This document shows positions 18,613 to 27,295 of a stretch of 64,000 bases of DNA, piece by piece (the first letter of the stretch is position 1; the number at the start of each line of letters is the position of its first letter). The position numbers and the translations under genes are program-made. This stretch comes from Winogradskyella haliclonae. GTDB lineage: Bacteria > Bacteroidota > Bacteroidia > Flavobacteriales > Flavobacteriaceae. The DNA is taken from contig NZ_BMDQ01000005.1 in assembly GCF_014635865.1 (NCBI RefSeq), positions 28,556 through 92,555 of the forward strand, in the 5' to 3' direction. The notes beneath the pieces are model-generated. The model worked only from the letters and a program-made list of their open reading frames with translations. It did no database searches and had not been told where the DNA came from.

Positions 18613-18667
18613 ACATTTTAACATTTAGCATAAATTGTGTTTAACCTTACATTAACACAAATGTTAA
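18610..18667. repeat. TTAAC repeat cluster upstream of the two-component operon
   Basis: Two adjoining copies of TTAACATT at 18610-18617 and 18618-18625, TTAACCTT at 18641-18648, TTAACACA at 18652-18659, and an inverted AATGTTAA at 18660-18667. The copies at 18641 and 18652 are 11 bp apart, the direct-repeat period typical of OmpR/PhoB-family regulators. Candidate binding sites for the adjacent regulator (inference). Confidence 0.45.
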
Positions 18668-18675
18668 AATTTGAC

Positions 18676-19281
18676 TTATTTGATTGTTGCTAGAAGTTGC
18701 TCGTGTATAGTTATAGCTTGAAGTTTTGCTTCTTCTAAACTGTTATTATGGATAACAAAGTCGGAATTTTTAATTTTTTCTTGATCAGAAAGTTGATTGT
18801 TAATAATAGCTTTTACAGTATCACGGGATGTATTATCCCTTTTAGTTACCCTTTTTATTCGTTCTTCTTCATCAGCTACTACCGTTATGATGTAATCGTA
18901 TTGAGCTTGTAAATTATTTTCAAAAATTATAGCGACTTCTTTTAGTATATATGGTGCTTTTTGTTTTCTCACCCATCTCTTGAAGTGAGCACCAACTTTT
19001 GGATGCACAATACTATTCATTTGTTTTAAAAGTGCTTTATCCTTAAATATTTGCTGACGTAAAAACGCTCTATTAAGCTTATTTTCTTGGTAAGCCTTTT
19101 CTCCAAATAATGCAACAAGTTTCCTCTTAATAACCTTTGAACGGTTCATTAAAGCTTTTGCTTCTTTATCTGCGTGATAAGTAGGTATGCCAAATTTTTC
19201 GAAATATTTTGAAATCGTTGTTTTTCCGCTACCTATACCACCAGTAATACCTACAATTATATGTTCTTTTGACTCTTGCAT
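18676..19281 (-). CDS. coaE: Dephospho-CoA kinase
   Basis: A 201-residue P-loop kinase catalysing the last step of CoA synthesis, phosphorylation of the 3'-hydroxyl of dephospho-CoA. The P-loop is G-I-T-G-G-I-G-S-G-K-T-T (residues ~11-22). The family also shows Y-H-A-D-K-E-A-K near 34-41, a V-H-P-K-V motif near 88, and R-V-T-K-R-D near 145. Length is normal. Its ATG overlaps the stop of the YbbR gene by 1 bp (TAATG), indicating coupling. coaBC, an earlier step of the pathway, lies about 6 kb away. Confidence 0.93.
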   Translation of the reverse strand: MQESKEHIIVGITGGIGSGKTTISKYFEKFGIPTYHADKEAKALMNRSKVIKRKLVALFGEKAYQENKLNRAFLRQQIFKDKALLKQMNSIVHPKVGAHFKRWVRKQKAPYILKEVAIIFENNLQAQYDYIITVVADEEERIKRVTKRDNTSRDTVKAIINNQLSDQEKIKNSDFVIHNNSLEEAKLQAITIHEQLLATIK

Positions 19282-20249
19282 TAATCCGAAATAATGAATT
19301 CTATCCTGTTCTGCAAAGTACGAGCACGTTTTACAAAAAGCGGTGTTTTTGTTAATTTTAAATCTAAGTAGCGCTTACTTTCATCTTTAAACTCCTTGAA
19401 ATCGCATATAACTTCAAAATTTTGGGGCTTTACTATATTATAATTATCTAAATCAACATAGTAAACGACATCAACATTTTTAGGGAAATAATTTATCTTT
19501 TTTCCTAATGGCACATTAACCAATTTAACTGGTATATTTAGTTTTCCTTCAGTGAAACGCTTTACTACACCATTAATTTTTATTTTGTCTGGTACTAAGC
19601 TAATCTTATTGCCATTATTATTTAACAAAGCAATAGATGCGTCTATATCTTTATTTATATCTGCAAGCACAATCGGTTCAGTAACAATTTCTTTAATAGA
19701 ATCAATAACTTGCTTAGAGCCTATTACTTTAACTGAATCTTGAGATAATTCTAACTGCCCAACGACATCGTATCCCTCAGCATAAGTTATATCATTATCT
19801 AATATTAATGGGACATTTTTTGAAGAAAGGACATCGTAATGAAATTCAACTGTATCTGGCTTGACACTTAATATGTCTGCAGTATTGCCAAATTCTTGTA
19901 TAAGCCTGTATCTGTTATTACTAACATCCCAAAACAATGATTTGTCTTTTTTAAAAACTTCAGTTTGAGCATCTATATCTAGAGATACTGTACTACTAAA
20001 CAAATATTTTAAAAGATTAAAACCTTTTGCTTTTACTGTAACTTCTGCAATGTTAGAAGAATCATTTAATATAACTATCTCATCTTCTAAATTAGTAAGC
20101 TTTAGATTAAGATAAACTACTTGCGTGTAAGATTCAGAAAATTTTGTAAGCATTAAAAACAAAAATGCTGCGACTAAAAAAAAACCAAATAACTTAATAT
20201 TTCTCTTTTTTAGGGTACTAAACGTTTTTTTTGAGATTAGCTTTTTCAT
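19281..20249 (-). CDS. YbbR-like (CdaR-family) membrane-anchored protein
   Basis: A 322-residue protein with a basic N-terminus, one membrane segment at ~20-37 (F-F-L-V-A-A-F-L-F-L-M-L), and an extracytoplasmic part made of repeated YbbR-type beta domains (for example Y-D-V-V-G-Q-L-E-L-S-Q-D-S-V-K-V-I-G near 165). In Firmicutes, YbbR/CdaR regulates the diadenylate cyclase CdaA; no cdaA is adjacent here, so that role is not shown. It lies between a glycosyltransferase gene (4-bp ATGA overlap) and coaE (1-bp overlap). Confidence 0.8.
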   Translation of the reverse strand: MKKLISKKTFSTLKKRNIKLFGFFLVAAFLFLMLTKFSESYTQVVYLNLKLTNLEDEIVILNDSSNIAEVTVKAKGFNLLKYLFSSTVSLDIDAQTEVFKKDKSLFWDVSNNRYRLIQEFGNTADILSVKPDTVEFHYDVLSSKNVPLILDNDITYAEGYDVVGQLELSQDSVKVIGSKQVIDSIKEIVTEPIVLADINKDIDASIALLNNNGNKISLVPDKIKINGVVKRFTEGKLNIPVKLVNVPLGKKINYFPKNVDVVYYVDLDNYNIVKPQNFEVICDFKEFKDESKRYLDLKLTKTPLFVKRARTLQNRIEFIISD

Positions 20250-21250
20250 TTAAAAAACAATTTAGGAAAAATCTTCTCTGGTTTTCCTTTTAATACCTTT
20301 AGTTTTATAGTAGAGATTAAAAACCCATAGCCATATCCAAAAAACTGGACACAAACGGCTAATAAAGATTGGAAACCAACCCAAATGTTCTTATTAGATA
20401 CTGTAGAAAGTATTAAAACCAGTAAAAAATAAAAGCCATATACGTAAATTGGAATGTATATATGTAAAAACAGTAATAGAGTCGATAATAAAATCCCTAA
20501 TGTAAAAATCGTAGGGAACCAATAAGTGATTTTTTTAGAACTTGGGTGCCACTTATTTAAAATTGGTCTTACCTGCCCAAATTTATTTACCTGCTTGTAA
20601 AATTTACGCCATGAGATTCGTCTTTTATGGTAGACATAGGCATTTTTTAATAAGGTTGTTTTATAATTTAAAGCTTTAAGTCTTAAGACTAGATCTGGAT
20701 CTTCTCCTGGATGAACTTTGCCAAATCCTCCTGTAGCTATAAAAGCTTCTTTAGATAATCCCATATTAAAACTTCTCGGCTGAAAATCCTCTAAAGCCTC
20801 GCTCCCTCCACGAATGCCGCCAGTGGTAATAAAAGATGTCATTGCAAAATTTATAGATTTTTGCAAATTGCTAAATGTACTATGCGCTGCATCTGGACCG
20901 CCAAAACAATGATAAAATTTATTATTCAAAAAATTATCTGTTTCAATAAGGTAATTTTCTGGAAGTATTACATCTGAGTCAAGTATAATATAATAGTTGC
21001 CTTTAGCATATTTCATCCCATAATTACGAGAATCTCCAGGTCCAGAATTCTTCTTAAAAAAATATGAAATATTTAATTTGTCATTATAATCAGAAATAAC
21101 ATGTTCCGAAGTTTGCGTAGATCCATCCTCTACTATTACTATTTCGAAACTAATAGATCCTTTAAGCTTCGAAAAACTCTCTAAAAGTTCTTCGATTTCT
21201 TTTGGTCTATTATAGACAGGAATTATAAAAGAATAACGCAATGGTTCCAT
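20246..21250 (-). CDS. Family 2 glycosyltransferase, membrane-associated
   Basis: About 334 residues from the ATG at 21250; a longer frame to 21286 exists, but the inner ATG gives the usual M-E-P-L-R-Y-S-F-I-I-P-V-Y-N-R. GT-A fold features are the I-I-P-V-Y-N-R start, E-D-G-S near 44, the D-S-D metal-binding motif (I-I-L-D-S-D-V near 90), and G-G-F-G-K-V-H-P-G-E-D-P-D near 180, where the E-D acidic pair is typical of the catalytic base region. Two or three C-terminal membrane helices lie at ~240-320. It probably builds a surface polysaccharide or glycolipid; donor and acceptor are unknown. Confidence 0.87.
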   Translation of the reverse strand: MEPLRYSFIIPVYNRPKEIEELLESFSKLKGSISFEIVIVEDGSTQTSEHVISDYNDKLNISYFFKKNSGPGDSRNYGMKYAKGNYYIILDSDVILPENYLIETDNFLNNKFYHCFGGPDAAHSTFSNLQKSINFAMTSFITTGGIRGGSEALEDFQPRSFNMGLSKEAFIATGGFGKVHPGEDPDLVLRLKALNYKTTLLKNAYVYHKRRISWRKFYKQVNKFGQVRPILNKWHPSSKKITYWFPTIFTLGILLSTLLLFLHIYIPIYVYGFYFLLVLILSTVSNKNIWVGFQSLLAVCVQFFGYGYGFLISTIKLKVLKGKPEKIFPKLFFK

Positions 21251-21255
21251 ATCAA

Positions 21256-21263
21256 CAAATGTA
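21256..21263 (-). promoter_or_regulatory. -7 box for the glycosyltransferase-YbbR-coaE operon
   Basis: Minus-strand TACATTTG matches TAnnTTTG and ends 5 nt before the ATG at 21250. This also supports that start over the one at 21286. Confidence 0.5.
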
Positions 21264-21275
21264 AGTATTGTGTAT

Positions 21276-21303
21276 AAAAAAGCCACCTGTTTCAGTGGCT
21301 TTT
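21276..21303 (-). terminator. Terminator of fabI
   Basis: AAAAGCCAC (21278-21286), 8-nt loop, GTGGCTTTT (21295-21303). Read on the minus strand the hairpin ends in a T-run, placed 55 bp after the fabI stop. Confidence 0.8.
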
Positions 21304-21357
21304 AAATTAAAATAATTTACAAATTGTATCTGCCTTAAAGACACAACAATTGCTCTT

Positions 21358-22176
21358 CTATTCTTTTTCAACGAAGGCATCCATCACGGCATCACTAACA
21401 CCCATGTTGCTAAATCCACCATCATTATATAGGTTTTGTAATGTTACACGCTTAGTTAAATCACTAAAGAGTGTTACTGTATAATTAGCACAATCTAAAG
21501 CTGTAGCGTTACCAAGAGGAGACATTTTTTCAGCGTAAGAAATAAAGCCATCAAAGCCTTTTACACCTTGACCAGCTGTTGTTGGTGTAGGTGATTGCGA
21601 AATGGTATTAACTCTAACTTTTTTATCACGTCCAAAAAAGTATCCAAAACTACGTGCTATACTTTCTAAATACGCTTTATTATCTGCCATATCATTATAA
21701 TCAGGAAATACACGTTGTGCAGCCATATAGGTTAAAGCGACTATACTTCCCCACTCGTTCATAGCATCTGCTTTGTAAAGTGATGACATCACTTTGTGAA
21801 AAGACATAGCAGAAACATCAGTCCCTTTTTGAGTCCAATCATATTTCTGGTCTGTATATGCCCTTCCTTTTCTGACATTAACTGACATGCCAATAGAATG
21901 TAATACAAAGTCAATTTTACCACCGAGGATCTCCATAGATTTTTCGACAAGATTTTGCAAATCTTCTTCTGATGTTGCATCTGCAGGAATAATTTGCGAA
22001 CCTGTTTTTTCTGCCAAGTCATTAATCTGCCCCATACGCATTGCTATAGGCGCATTAGTTAAAACAAACTCTCCGCCTTCTTCATGAACACGTTCTGCAG
22101 TTTTCCATGCTATAGAATTAGGGTCTAAAGCCCCAAAAATGATTCCTTTTTTTCCTTTTAATAAATTATAAGACAT
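21358..22176 (-). CDS. fabI: Enoyl-[acyl-carrier-protein] reductase (FabI)
   Basis: A 272-residue SDR-type reductase that carries out the last reduction of each fatty-acid elongation cycle with NAD(P)H. The N-terminal G-I-I-F-G-A-L-D-P-N-S-I-A-W (residues ~11-24) is the FabI version of the nucleotide-binding loop. H-S-I-G-M-S lies near 94-99. The catalytic Y-x6-K region lies around residues 148-168 (A-L-T-Y-M-A-A-Q-R, then N-K-A-Y-L-E). The end G-L-x-N-M-G type motif appears as G-G-F-S-N-M-G-V. It is monocistronic with its own -7 box and terminator. Confidence 0.94.
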   Translation of the reverse strand: MSYNLLKGKKGIIFGALDPNSIAWKTAERVHEEGGEFVLTNAPIAMRMGQINDLAEKTGSQIIPADATSEEDLQNLVEKSMEILGGKIDFVLHSIGMSVNVRKGRAYTDQKYDWTQKGTDVSAMSFHKVMSSLYKADAMNEWGSIVALTYMAAQRVFPDYNDMADNKAYLESIARSFGYFFGRDKKVRVNTISQSPTPTTAGQGVKGFDGFISYAEKMSPLGNATALDCANYTVTLFSDLTKRVTLQNLYNDGGFSNMGVSDAVMDAFVEKE

Positions 22177-22215
22177 AATTGTTTATGTTAGTTGTTTGCG
22201 GTCTAAATAATAATT

Positions 22216-22223
22216 CAAATATA
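22216..22223 (-). promoter_or_regulatory. -7 box for fabI
   Basis: Minus-strand TATATTTG, a perfect TAnnTTTG, 39 nt before the fabI ATG. It lies just upstream of recN's stop at 22227. Confidence 0.5.
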
Positions 22224-22226
22224 GTA

Positions 22227-23879
22227 TTAATTCAATAATTGTTTTGCATGTGCTATAGCAGATTCTGTAATGTGTGCGCCACTCAACATTTGCGCTAATT
22301 CTACCACTCGATCATCTTGTGTTAGGCGCTTCATATCTGTATGCGTAGCATTATCTTTTTCTGTTTTATAAACCTTATAATGCCAGTTACCTTTTGAGGC
22401 TACTTGAGGTAAATGTGTAATTGAAAACACTTGCATATTTTTACTCATGCTTTTCATTATATCTCCCATTTTATTAGACACTTCCCCAGAAACTCCAGTA
22501 TCAATTTCATCAAACATAATAGTTGGGAGTTTTACATAATTTGCCAATATAGACTTAATGGCCAACATTATGCGAGATAATTCCCCACCAGATGCTGATT
22601 TTTTCAACTCAGTAAACTGGCTGCCTTTGTTTGCCATAAACAAAAACTGCAACTCATCCTTACCATTAATCAAAAATTTATCTGTTTCCGTAAATTCTAT
22701 ATTAAATTTGGCATTAGGCATGCCTAATTGCATCAAAATGCCTTCAAGGTTTGATTTAAATTTTGGGACTACAGCTAATCGATTCTTATGAATCTTAGAT
22801 GCAATTGTATTGAGTTCTTTTTCTGAAGCTTTAATTTCTGATTTTTTATCTAAAATATCAGTATCTAAATTTTCGGATTTGTTGACTTTAACTTCTAGCT
22901 CTTCTTTTAGTTTTATTAATTCTGAAACATCAAATACCGAGTGTTTTTGTATCAGATTATTTATAGATTGTAATTTGTCACTTACCAACTGAAGCTCTTT
23001 TGGATCTGTTGATAATTGATCTTGTAGGTTGTCTAATTCTGATACTAAATCATCCATCTCAATAACAACACTCTCTACACGTTCTTCAATAGAATTATAT
23101 TGTTTTCCGAAGCTTGAAATAGTATTAAGCTTGCGCTTTACTTCTTTTATTCGGTCAATGATACCTATGTCTTCAGATTCTAAAAGAGATTTTGAATAAC
23201 CTATAGCCTCTTGGATAGTTTCAACATTACTTAACTGTTCGTAAGTAGCTTCTAAATCTTTTAGATCTATCCCTTCAGGTTGTGCTTCAACCAATTCATT
23301 TAACAAAAACATATTATAATCGTACTCTTTCTTTGATACACTTAGAGAAGTTTCTAAATCAAGTAATTGTTGCTCTAATATCTTATGCTTTTTTAATTGA
23401 ACTAAGTAATCTTTGAGTAAATCTGTATTGTTAGCTAAGGCATCTATCACCTTAAACTGAAACGAGTCATTCGTCAACTGAAGTGTTTGGTGCTGTGAAT
23501 GAATATCTAAAATATAACTGCTTAAATTTGTTAAGCTATCTAAATTTACTGGTGTGTCATTGACAAATGCTCTAGACTTTCCAGAAGGTAATATTTCTCT
23601 TCTAATGATAGTTTGCGGGTCGTAATCTAAATCTTCTTGACCAAAAACCGTTTCTAAATCATAATTAGCAATATCAAAAACTGCTTCTATAATACATTTG
23701 CTAGAACTGTCTTTAATTTGACTTAAGTCAGCTCTTTTTCCTAGCACAAGTGATAATCCTCCTAATAAAATTGATTTACCTGCACCTGTTTCGCCAGTGA
23801 TAATAGAAAACCCATTGTTAAAAGAGATTTCTAACTCATCGATTAAAGCATAATTTTTAATACGTAAAGTCGTTAACAC
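22227..23879 (-). CDS. recN: DNA repair protein RecN
   Basis: A 550-residue SMC-like ATPase for double-strand-break repair, with GTG start at 23879 (M-L-T-T-L-R-I-K-N-Y-A). Walker A is I-T-G-E-T-G-A-G-K-S (residues ~29-38). Two long coiled-coil arms span ~150-370 (many E/K/L heptads). The ABC signature L-K-K-S-A-S-G-G-E-L-S-R is near 430, Walker B I-M-F-D-E-I-D-T-G-V-S-G near 462-472, and H-L-P-Q-V-A near 498. Full length. A perfect 9-bp inverted repeat overlaps its promoter, suggesting dedicated regulation. It follows the porD gene in the same direction. Confidence 0.96.
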   Translation of the reverse strand: MLTTLRIKNYALIDELEISFNNGFSIITGETGAGKSILLGGLSLVLGKRADLSQIKDSSSKCIIEAVFDIANYDLETVFGQEDLDYDPQTIIRREILPSGKSRAFVNDTPVNLDSLTNLSSYILDIHSQHQTLQLTNDSFQFKVIDALANNTDLLKDYLVQLKKHKILEQQLLDLETSLSVSKKEYDYNMFLLNELVEAQPEGIDLKDLEATYEQLSNVETIQEAIGYSKSLLESEDIGIIDRIKEVKRKLNTISSFGKQYNSIEERVESVVIEMDDLVSELDNLQDQLSTDPKELQLVSDKLQSINNLIQKHSVFDVSELIKLKEELEVKVNKSENLDTDILDKKSEIKASEKELNTIASKIHKNRLAVVPKFKSNLEGILMQLGMPNAKFNIEFTETDKFLINGKDELQFLFMANKGSQFTELKKSASGGELSRIMLAIKSILANYVKLPTIMFDEIDTGVSGEVSNKMGDIMKSMSKNMQVFSITHLPQVASKGNWHYKVYKTEKDNATHTDMKRLTQDDRVVELAQMLSGAHITESAIAHAKQLLN

Positions 23880-23897
23880 AAATGCAAGAATTGATTA

Positions 23898-23920
23898 TAT
23901 ACAAAGCTACACTTTGTATA
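23898..23920. promoter_or_regulatory. Perfect 9-bp inverted repeat upstream of recN
   Basis: TATACAAAG (23898-23906), loop CTACA, CTTTGTATA (23912-23920). Its core contains the recN -7 box on the minus strand. No T-run follows on the minus strand, so it is an operator candidate rather than a terminator. Confidence 0.5.
23902..23909 (-). promoter_or_regulatory. -7 box for recN
   Basis: Minus-strand TAGCTTTG matches TAnnTTTG, 22 nt before the GTG start, and lies inside the inverted repeat. Confidence 0.45.
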
Positions 23921-23950
23921 CTATAAAATAAAATAAGGGTATAGAATAAT

Positions 23951-24838
23951 TTAGAATTTAATTTTACTCCATTTAGAACCGTGGATTGGAGCTATCCTAT
24001 TAAGTACATCTACTAATTTGGTAATATTTACGCTCGGACCACCACCAAAAATACTTGCCACTTCATTAGCTTTAGAGTCGAAAAAAACTCGCATTAAAAA
24101 AGAATTTGGTCTGCGAGAATGCATTTTTTGCAAATCTATTAATGACTCTGCTATAGCCGACTTACTACCTCTAACTTCTTTTTGCATTAAATCCAAACCT
24201 TCTCTATGATATTTATACATGGAACTTCTAAACTCTTTATACGTTGGAGATAGAATATTATCAATTAACGCAAAACGAGACTGTAAACCATCCTCTAGTT
24301 TCCATCCTCTAGAATTTCCTTGCTGAGAATAATTAGCAATTGTTTGCGCTTGTCTGTAATATTCATCACCACCGTTTGGCGTAAATGTATCTGCATCCAT
24401 ACCCAAAATCATATATATATGAAATGTTAATACCGAAATTAAATTAGATTCGAACTGGTTTGGATTAAAAACTAAGTTCTGAAATTCTAAATATTGAAAC
24501 CCAAACTCTTTATCATTAAATGTATAAACTGGCGTACTGTAAGTAGAGCCATAAATTGGTCTTGAAGTCTGTACTTGTAGCGTTGTAGAGAAAGTGTCAT
24601 TATTATAGTTTTGTACGTTAATAACCATACTACAATCTATGCGCTCTTGGACTTTAAAATTTTTATTTGTCCATTGCGTATTATTTACAAATTCCGTTAA
24701 CTGGCGCTCTAAAGTCTTAAAGACTTGATTATTATCATTACCGGTTTGTTGTGCTACAACTGTAACTGTGCAATTAAGCTCTTGAGCCATTGTTACAGCA
24801 GAAACAAAAAGAAAAAGTATAAAATAGTATTTACGCAT
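23951..24838 (-). CDS. DUF4835 / PorD-like protein
   Basis: A 295-residue secreted protein: signal peptide residues 1-18 (ending V-T-M-A-Q), then E-L-N-C-T-V-T-V. It matches the Bacteroidota family DUF4835, whose Porphyromonas member PorD is linked to type IX secretion. Typical segments are F-K-T-L-E-R-Q-L-T-E-F-V-N-N near 42, Q-Y-L-E-F near 130, and Y-M-I-L-G-M-D-A-D-T-F near 160. It overlaps coaBC by 8 bp, part of a conserved bamD-rpoZ-coaBC-porD order. Direct involvement in secretion here is inference. Confidence 0.82.
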   Translation of the reverse strand: MRKYYFILFLFVSAVTMAQELNCTVTVVAQQTGNDNNQVFKTLERQLTEFVNNTQWTNKNFKVQERIDCSMVINVQNYNNDTFSTTLQVQTSRPIYGSTYSTPVYTFNDKEFGFQYLEFQNLVFNPNQFESNLISVLTFHIYMILGMDADTFTPNGGDEYYRQAQTIANYSQQGNSRGWKLEDGLQSRFALIDNILSPTYKEFRSSMYKYHREGLDLMQKEVRGSKSAIAESLIDLQKMHSRRPNSFLMRVFFDSKANEVASIFGGGPSVNITKLVDVLNRIAPIHGSKWSKIKF

Positions 24839-26042
24839 TGACTTGCTTTAAAATTTGATACATTAAATCTTTAGCTACCTCAGCTTTAGATTTAAGTTCG
24901 TTTTCTATAACCTCATTAGATTTGGTTATAAATGTAACTTTATTTGTGGATACTCCAAAACCGGCTCCTTTATCTCTAAGAGAATTTAGGACTATTAAAT
25001 CTAAATTTTTAGACTCTAGTTTTCCTTTTGCGTGTTCTAACTCATTGTTAGTCTCTAGAGCAAAACCTACCAGAAATTGTTGGTCTTTTTGTTGTCCAAG
25101 AGATTTAAGAATATCTTTTGTTTTTTCTAATTCAATAGTAAACGTAGAATCAGACTTTTTTATTTTCTTATCTGCTATTTCTTTTGGTCTATAATCCGCA
25201 ACAGCTGCAGATAAAATAGCAATATCTGCCCCTTTGTAATGCTTATGCACTTCATCATACATCTCTTGCGCACTTACAACTGGGTGCACTTTAACTAAAC
25301 TATGAGATGTTTTTTGATGTGTCGGACCAGAAACTAAAATTACCTCAGCGCCTAAATTTGCAGCAGCATTAGCAATCTCAAAACCCATTTTTCCACTAGA
25401 ATGATTCCCAATAAATCTTACAGGGTCTAATGCTTCATATGTTGGTCCTGCAGTAACTATAACTTTTTTGCCTTTGAGAGGAAGTTTATCTAAAATATCA
25501 GCTTCAATAAAAGCTACAATATCCTCAGGTTCTGCCATACGCCCTTCACCTACTAAACCGCTTGCTAATTCTCCACTTGTAGCAGGTATTATGATATTAC
25601 CAAACGAGTTAAGTTTATCAAAAGATATTTTTGTTGATTCATGTTTATACATGTCTAAGTCCATAGCTGGAGCAAAATAGACAGGACATTTTGCTGATAA
25701 GTATGTTGCCAGTAATAAATTATCGCAAGTGCCATTTGCCATTTTAGACATTGTATTTGCAGTTGCCGGTGCTATAACAAATAAATCTGCCCATAGTCCC
25801 AATTCTACATGGTTATTCCACATGGTATTATCATCATCTTCATTAGTAAAAGATGAATAAACTGGGTTTTTAGAAAGTGTAGAAAGTGTAAGTGGCGTTA
25901 TAAAATCCTTAGAAGCAGGCGTCATCACTACTTTGATATTGGCACCTGCTTTTATGAATTGTCTTACTAAATGTGCTGTTTTATATGCTGCAATTCCTGC
26001 AGTTACACCTAGTAAAATATTTTTGTCTTTAAGAATAGACAT
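24831..26042 (-). CDS. coaBC: Bifunctional phosphopantothenoylcysteine decarboxylase/phosphopantothenate-cysteine ligase
   Basis: A 403-residue two-domain enzyme making 4'-phosphopantetheine from phosphopantothenate. Residues ~1-180 form the FMN-dependent decarboxylase CoaC: G-V-T-A-G-I-A-A-Y-K, the active His region N-H-V-E-L, and A-P-A-M-D-L-D-M (~123-130). Residues ~190-400 form the ligase CoaB: V-T-A-G-P-T-Y-E-A-L-D-P-V-R, the N-H-S-S-G-K-M-G motif and A-V-A-D-Y-R-P. It overlaps the porD start by 8 bp and follows rpoZ by 7 bp. Confidence 0.96.
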   Translation of the reverse strand: MSILKDKNILLGVTAGIAAYKTAHLVRQFIKAGANIKVVMTPASKDFITPLTLSTLSKNPVYSSFTNEDDDNTMWNNHVELGLWADLFVIAPATANTMSKMANGTCDNLLLATYLSAKCPVYFAPAMDLDMYKHESTKISFDKLNSFGNIIIPATSGELASGLVGEGRMAEPEDIVAFIEADILDKLPLKGKKVIVTAGPTYEALDPVRFIGNHSSGKMGFEIANAAANLGAEVILVSGPTHQKTSHSLVKVHPVVSAQEMYDEVHKHYKGADIAILSAAVADYRPKEIADKKIKKSDSTFTIELEKTKDILKSLGQQKDQQFLVGFALETNNELEHAKGKLESKNLDLIVLNSLRDKGAGFGVSTNKVTFITKSNEVIENELKSKAEVAKDLMYQILKQVNA

Positions 26043-26049
26043 TTAATTT

Positions 26050-26379
26050 TTATTCCTGAGTATCGTCCTCAGTATTTCTGTGGTAAATCTTATCTTCTAA
26101 CCACTCTTTAACTGCTAATGCATGTGGCTTAGGTAATTTTTCGTAAAATTTAGAAACTTCTATTTGTTCCTTGTTTTCAAATATTTCTTCTAAACTGTCA
26201 TTGTATGTAGCAAACTCTTCAAGTTTATCAACTAATTCTCTTCTAATATCCGTGTTAATTTGCTCAGCACGTTTAGCTATCACAGAAATAGCTTCATAGA
26301 TATTGTCTGTAGGAGCATCTATTTCGTTTCTGTTGTAAGTTAAAGTTGTTACCGGTGCGTCTGTCTTTTTTAAATCCAT
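26050..26379 (-). CDS. rpoZ: RNA polymerase omega subunit, Bacteroidota type
   Basis: A 109-residue small acidic protein. The core N-I-Y-E-A-I-S-V-I-A-K-R-A-E-Q-I-N (residues ~27-43) corresponds to omega's conserved helix (A-x4-A-x-R-A-x-Q). The Bacteroidota form lacks clear similarity to the E. coli protein elsewhere and is recognised largely by context between bamD and coaBC. It stabilises the beta' subunit. The C-terminus is charged (D-K-I-Y-H-R-N-T-E-D-D). Confidence 0.85.
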   Translation of the reverse strand: MDLKKTDAPVTTLTYNRNEIDAPTDNIYEAISVIAKRAEQINTDIRRELVDKLEEFATYNDSLEEIFENKEQIEVSKFYEKLPKPHALAVKEWLEDKIYHRNTEDDTQE

Positions 26380-26396
26380 TTTTATAATGATTAACT

Positions 26397-27188
26397 TTAA
26401 ATCTCTTCTTTTTTTACATCTTCTAACTCAGCTTTCATTTTACTTGCTTCGTCTAGATATTTTGTCTTAGGGTAAGCTTTTACAAGCATATTATAATCAG
26501 CTAGCGCAGTTTTAATACGCTCTAGCTTAAGGTCTTCAATACTTAATATTGCCAAGTTATACTCTGAATTAAACTTGTAATATAAGGCATCTTCTCTTAA
26601 AGATGTTCCTGGAAAGTCTAATAAAAAATTATTAAATGACTTTATTGATGCTTTATAATCGTAAATTCTATTGTATTGCTTAGCTATCTCAAATGCTTTT
26701 TTCTCAAGCTTAAAATCTAATTCTTTGACTAATTTATTAGCTTCAGGAAGATATTTCGAATCTGGGTAATTATTCACAAAAAGCTGAATTTTTTCTATAG
26801 CCTTAACTGTTTCTTCCTTGTCTTTAGAATAAATTGGTGACTCTTCATAATAACTTTTTACAGATAAAAAAGCTGCTTCTTCAGCTTTTTCACTTTTAGG
26901 GTATGAGTTAACAAATTGCTCAAATCTATATGAAGATAGGTAATACTGTTCTTCTTCATAAAAACACTTAGCGTGCATGTACATGAGCTTCTCTGCTTGA
27001 GGCTTACCTCTATACTTAGGCACAATTTGTTCAAAAAGTCTATTGGCTTTTTTAAACTTCCCAGCTTCATACAGTTCTTCGCCTAGTTTGAATTTTAAAG
27101 CAATATCTTCAGATTTCATTGCTTTCTGAAAATCGTTGCAAGAGGTTAAAACCAAAACAGATACTAAAATAAAAAATGCTCTTCTCAT
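26397..27188 (-). CDS. bamD: Outer-membrane protein assembly lipoprotein BamD
   Basis: A 263-residue lipoprotein. I start at the ATG at 27188 (M-R-R-A-F-F-I-L); the frame is open to 27218. The signal peptide ends L-V-L-T-S-C-N, a lipobox with Cys ~17. The mature part is a run of five TPR-like helix pairs: L-Y-E-A-G-K-F-K-K-A-N-R-L-F-E near 42 and S-S-Y-R-F-E-Q-F-V-N-S-Y-P near 80, with the YPxS loops of BamD. It acts with BamA in folding outer-membrane barrels. First gene of bamD-rpoZ-coaBC-porD; a -7 box lies 17 nt upstream. Confidence 0.92.
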   Translation of the reverse strand: MRRAFFILVSVLVLTSCNDFQKAMKSEDIALKFKLGEELYEAGKFKKANRLFEQIVPKYRGKPQAEKLMYMHAKCFYEEEQYYLSSYRFEQFVNSYPKSEKAEEAAFLSVKSYYEESPIYSKDKEETVKAIEKIQLFVNNYPDSKYLPEANKLVKELDFKLEKKAFEIAKQYNRIYDYKASIKSFNNFLLDFPGTSLREDALYYKFNSEYNLAILSIEDLKLERIKTALADYNMLVKAYPKTKYLDEASKMKAELEDVKKEEI

Positions 27189-27205
27189 AAATTTAAAACA
27201 GTGTG

Positions 27206-27213
27206 CAAAAGTA
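27206..27213 (-). promoter_or_regulatory. -7 box for the bamD operon
   Basis: Minus-strand TACTTTTG matches TAnnTTTG, 17 nt before the chosen bamD ATG. Confidence 0.45.
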
Positions 27214-27295
27214 TGCATTAATAACGGATTTTAAAAACAAAAATTTACTCTAAAATACAGGGTTATTTAAGTCTATGATTGACTTTACAAGAAGT

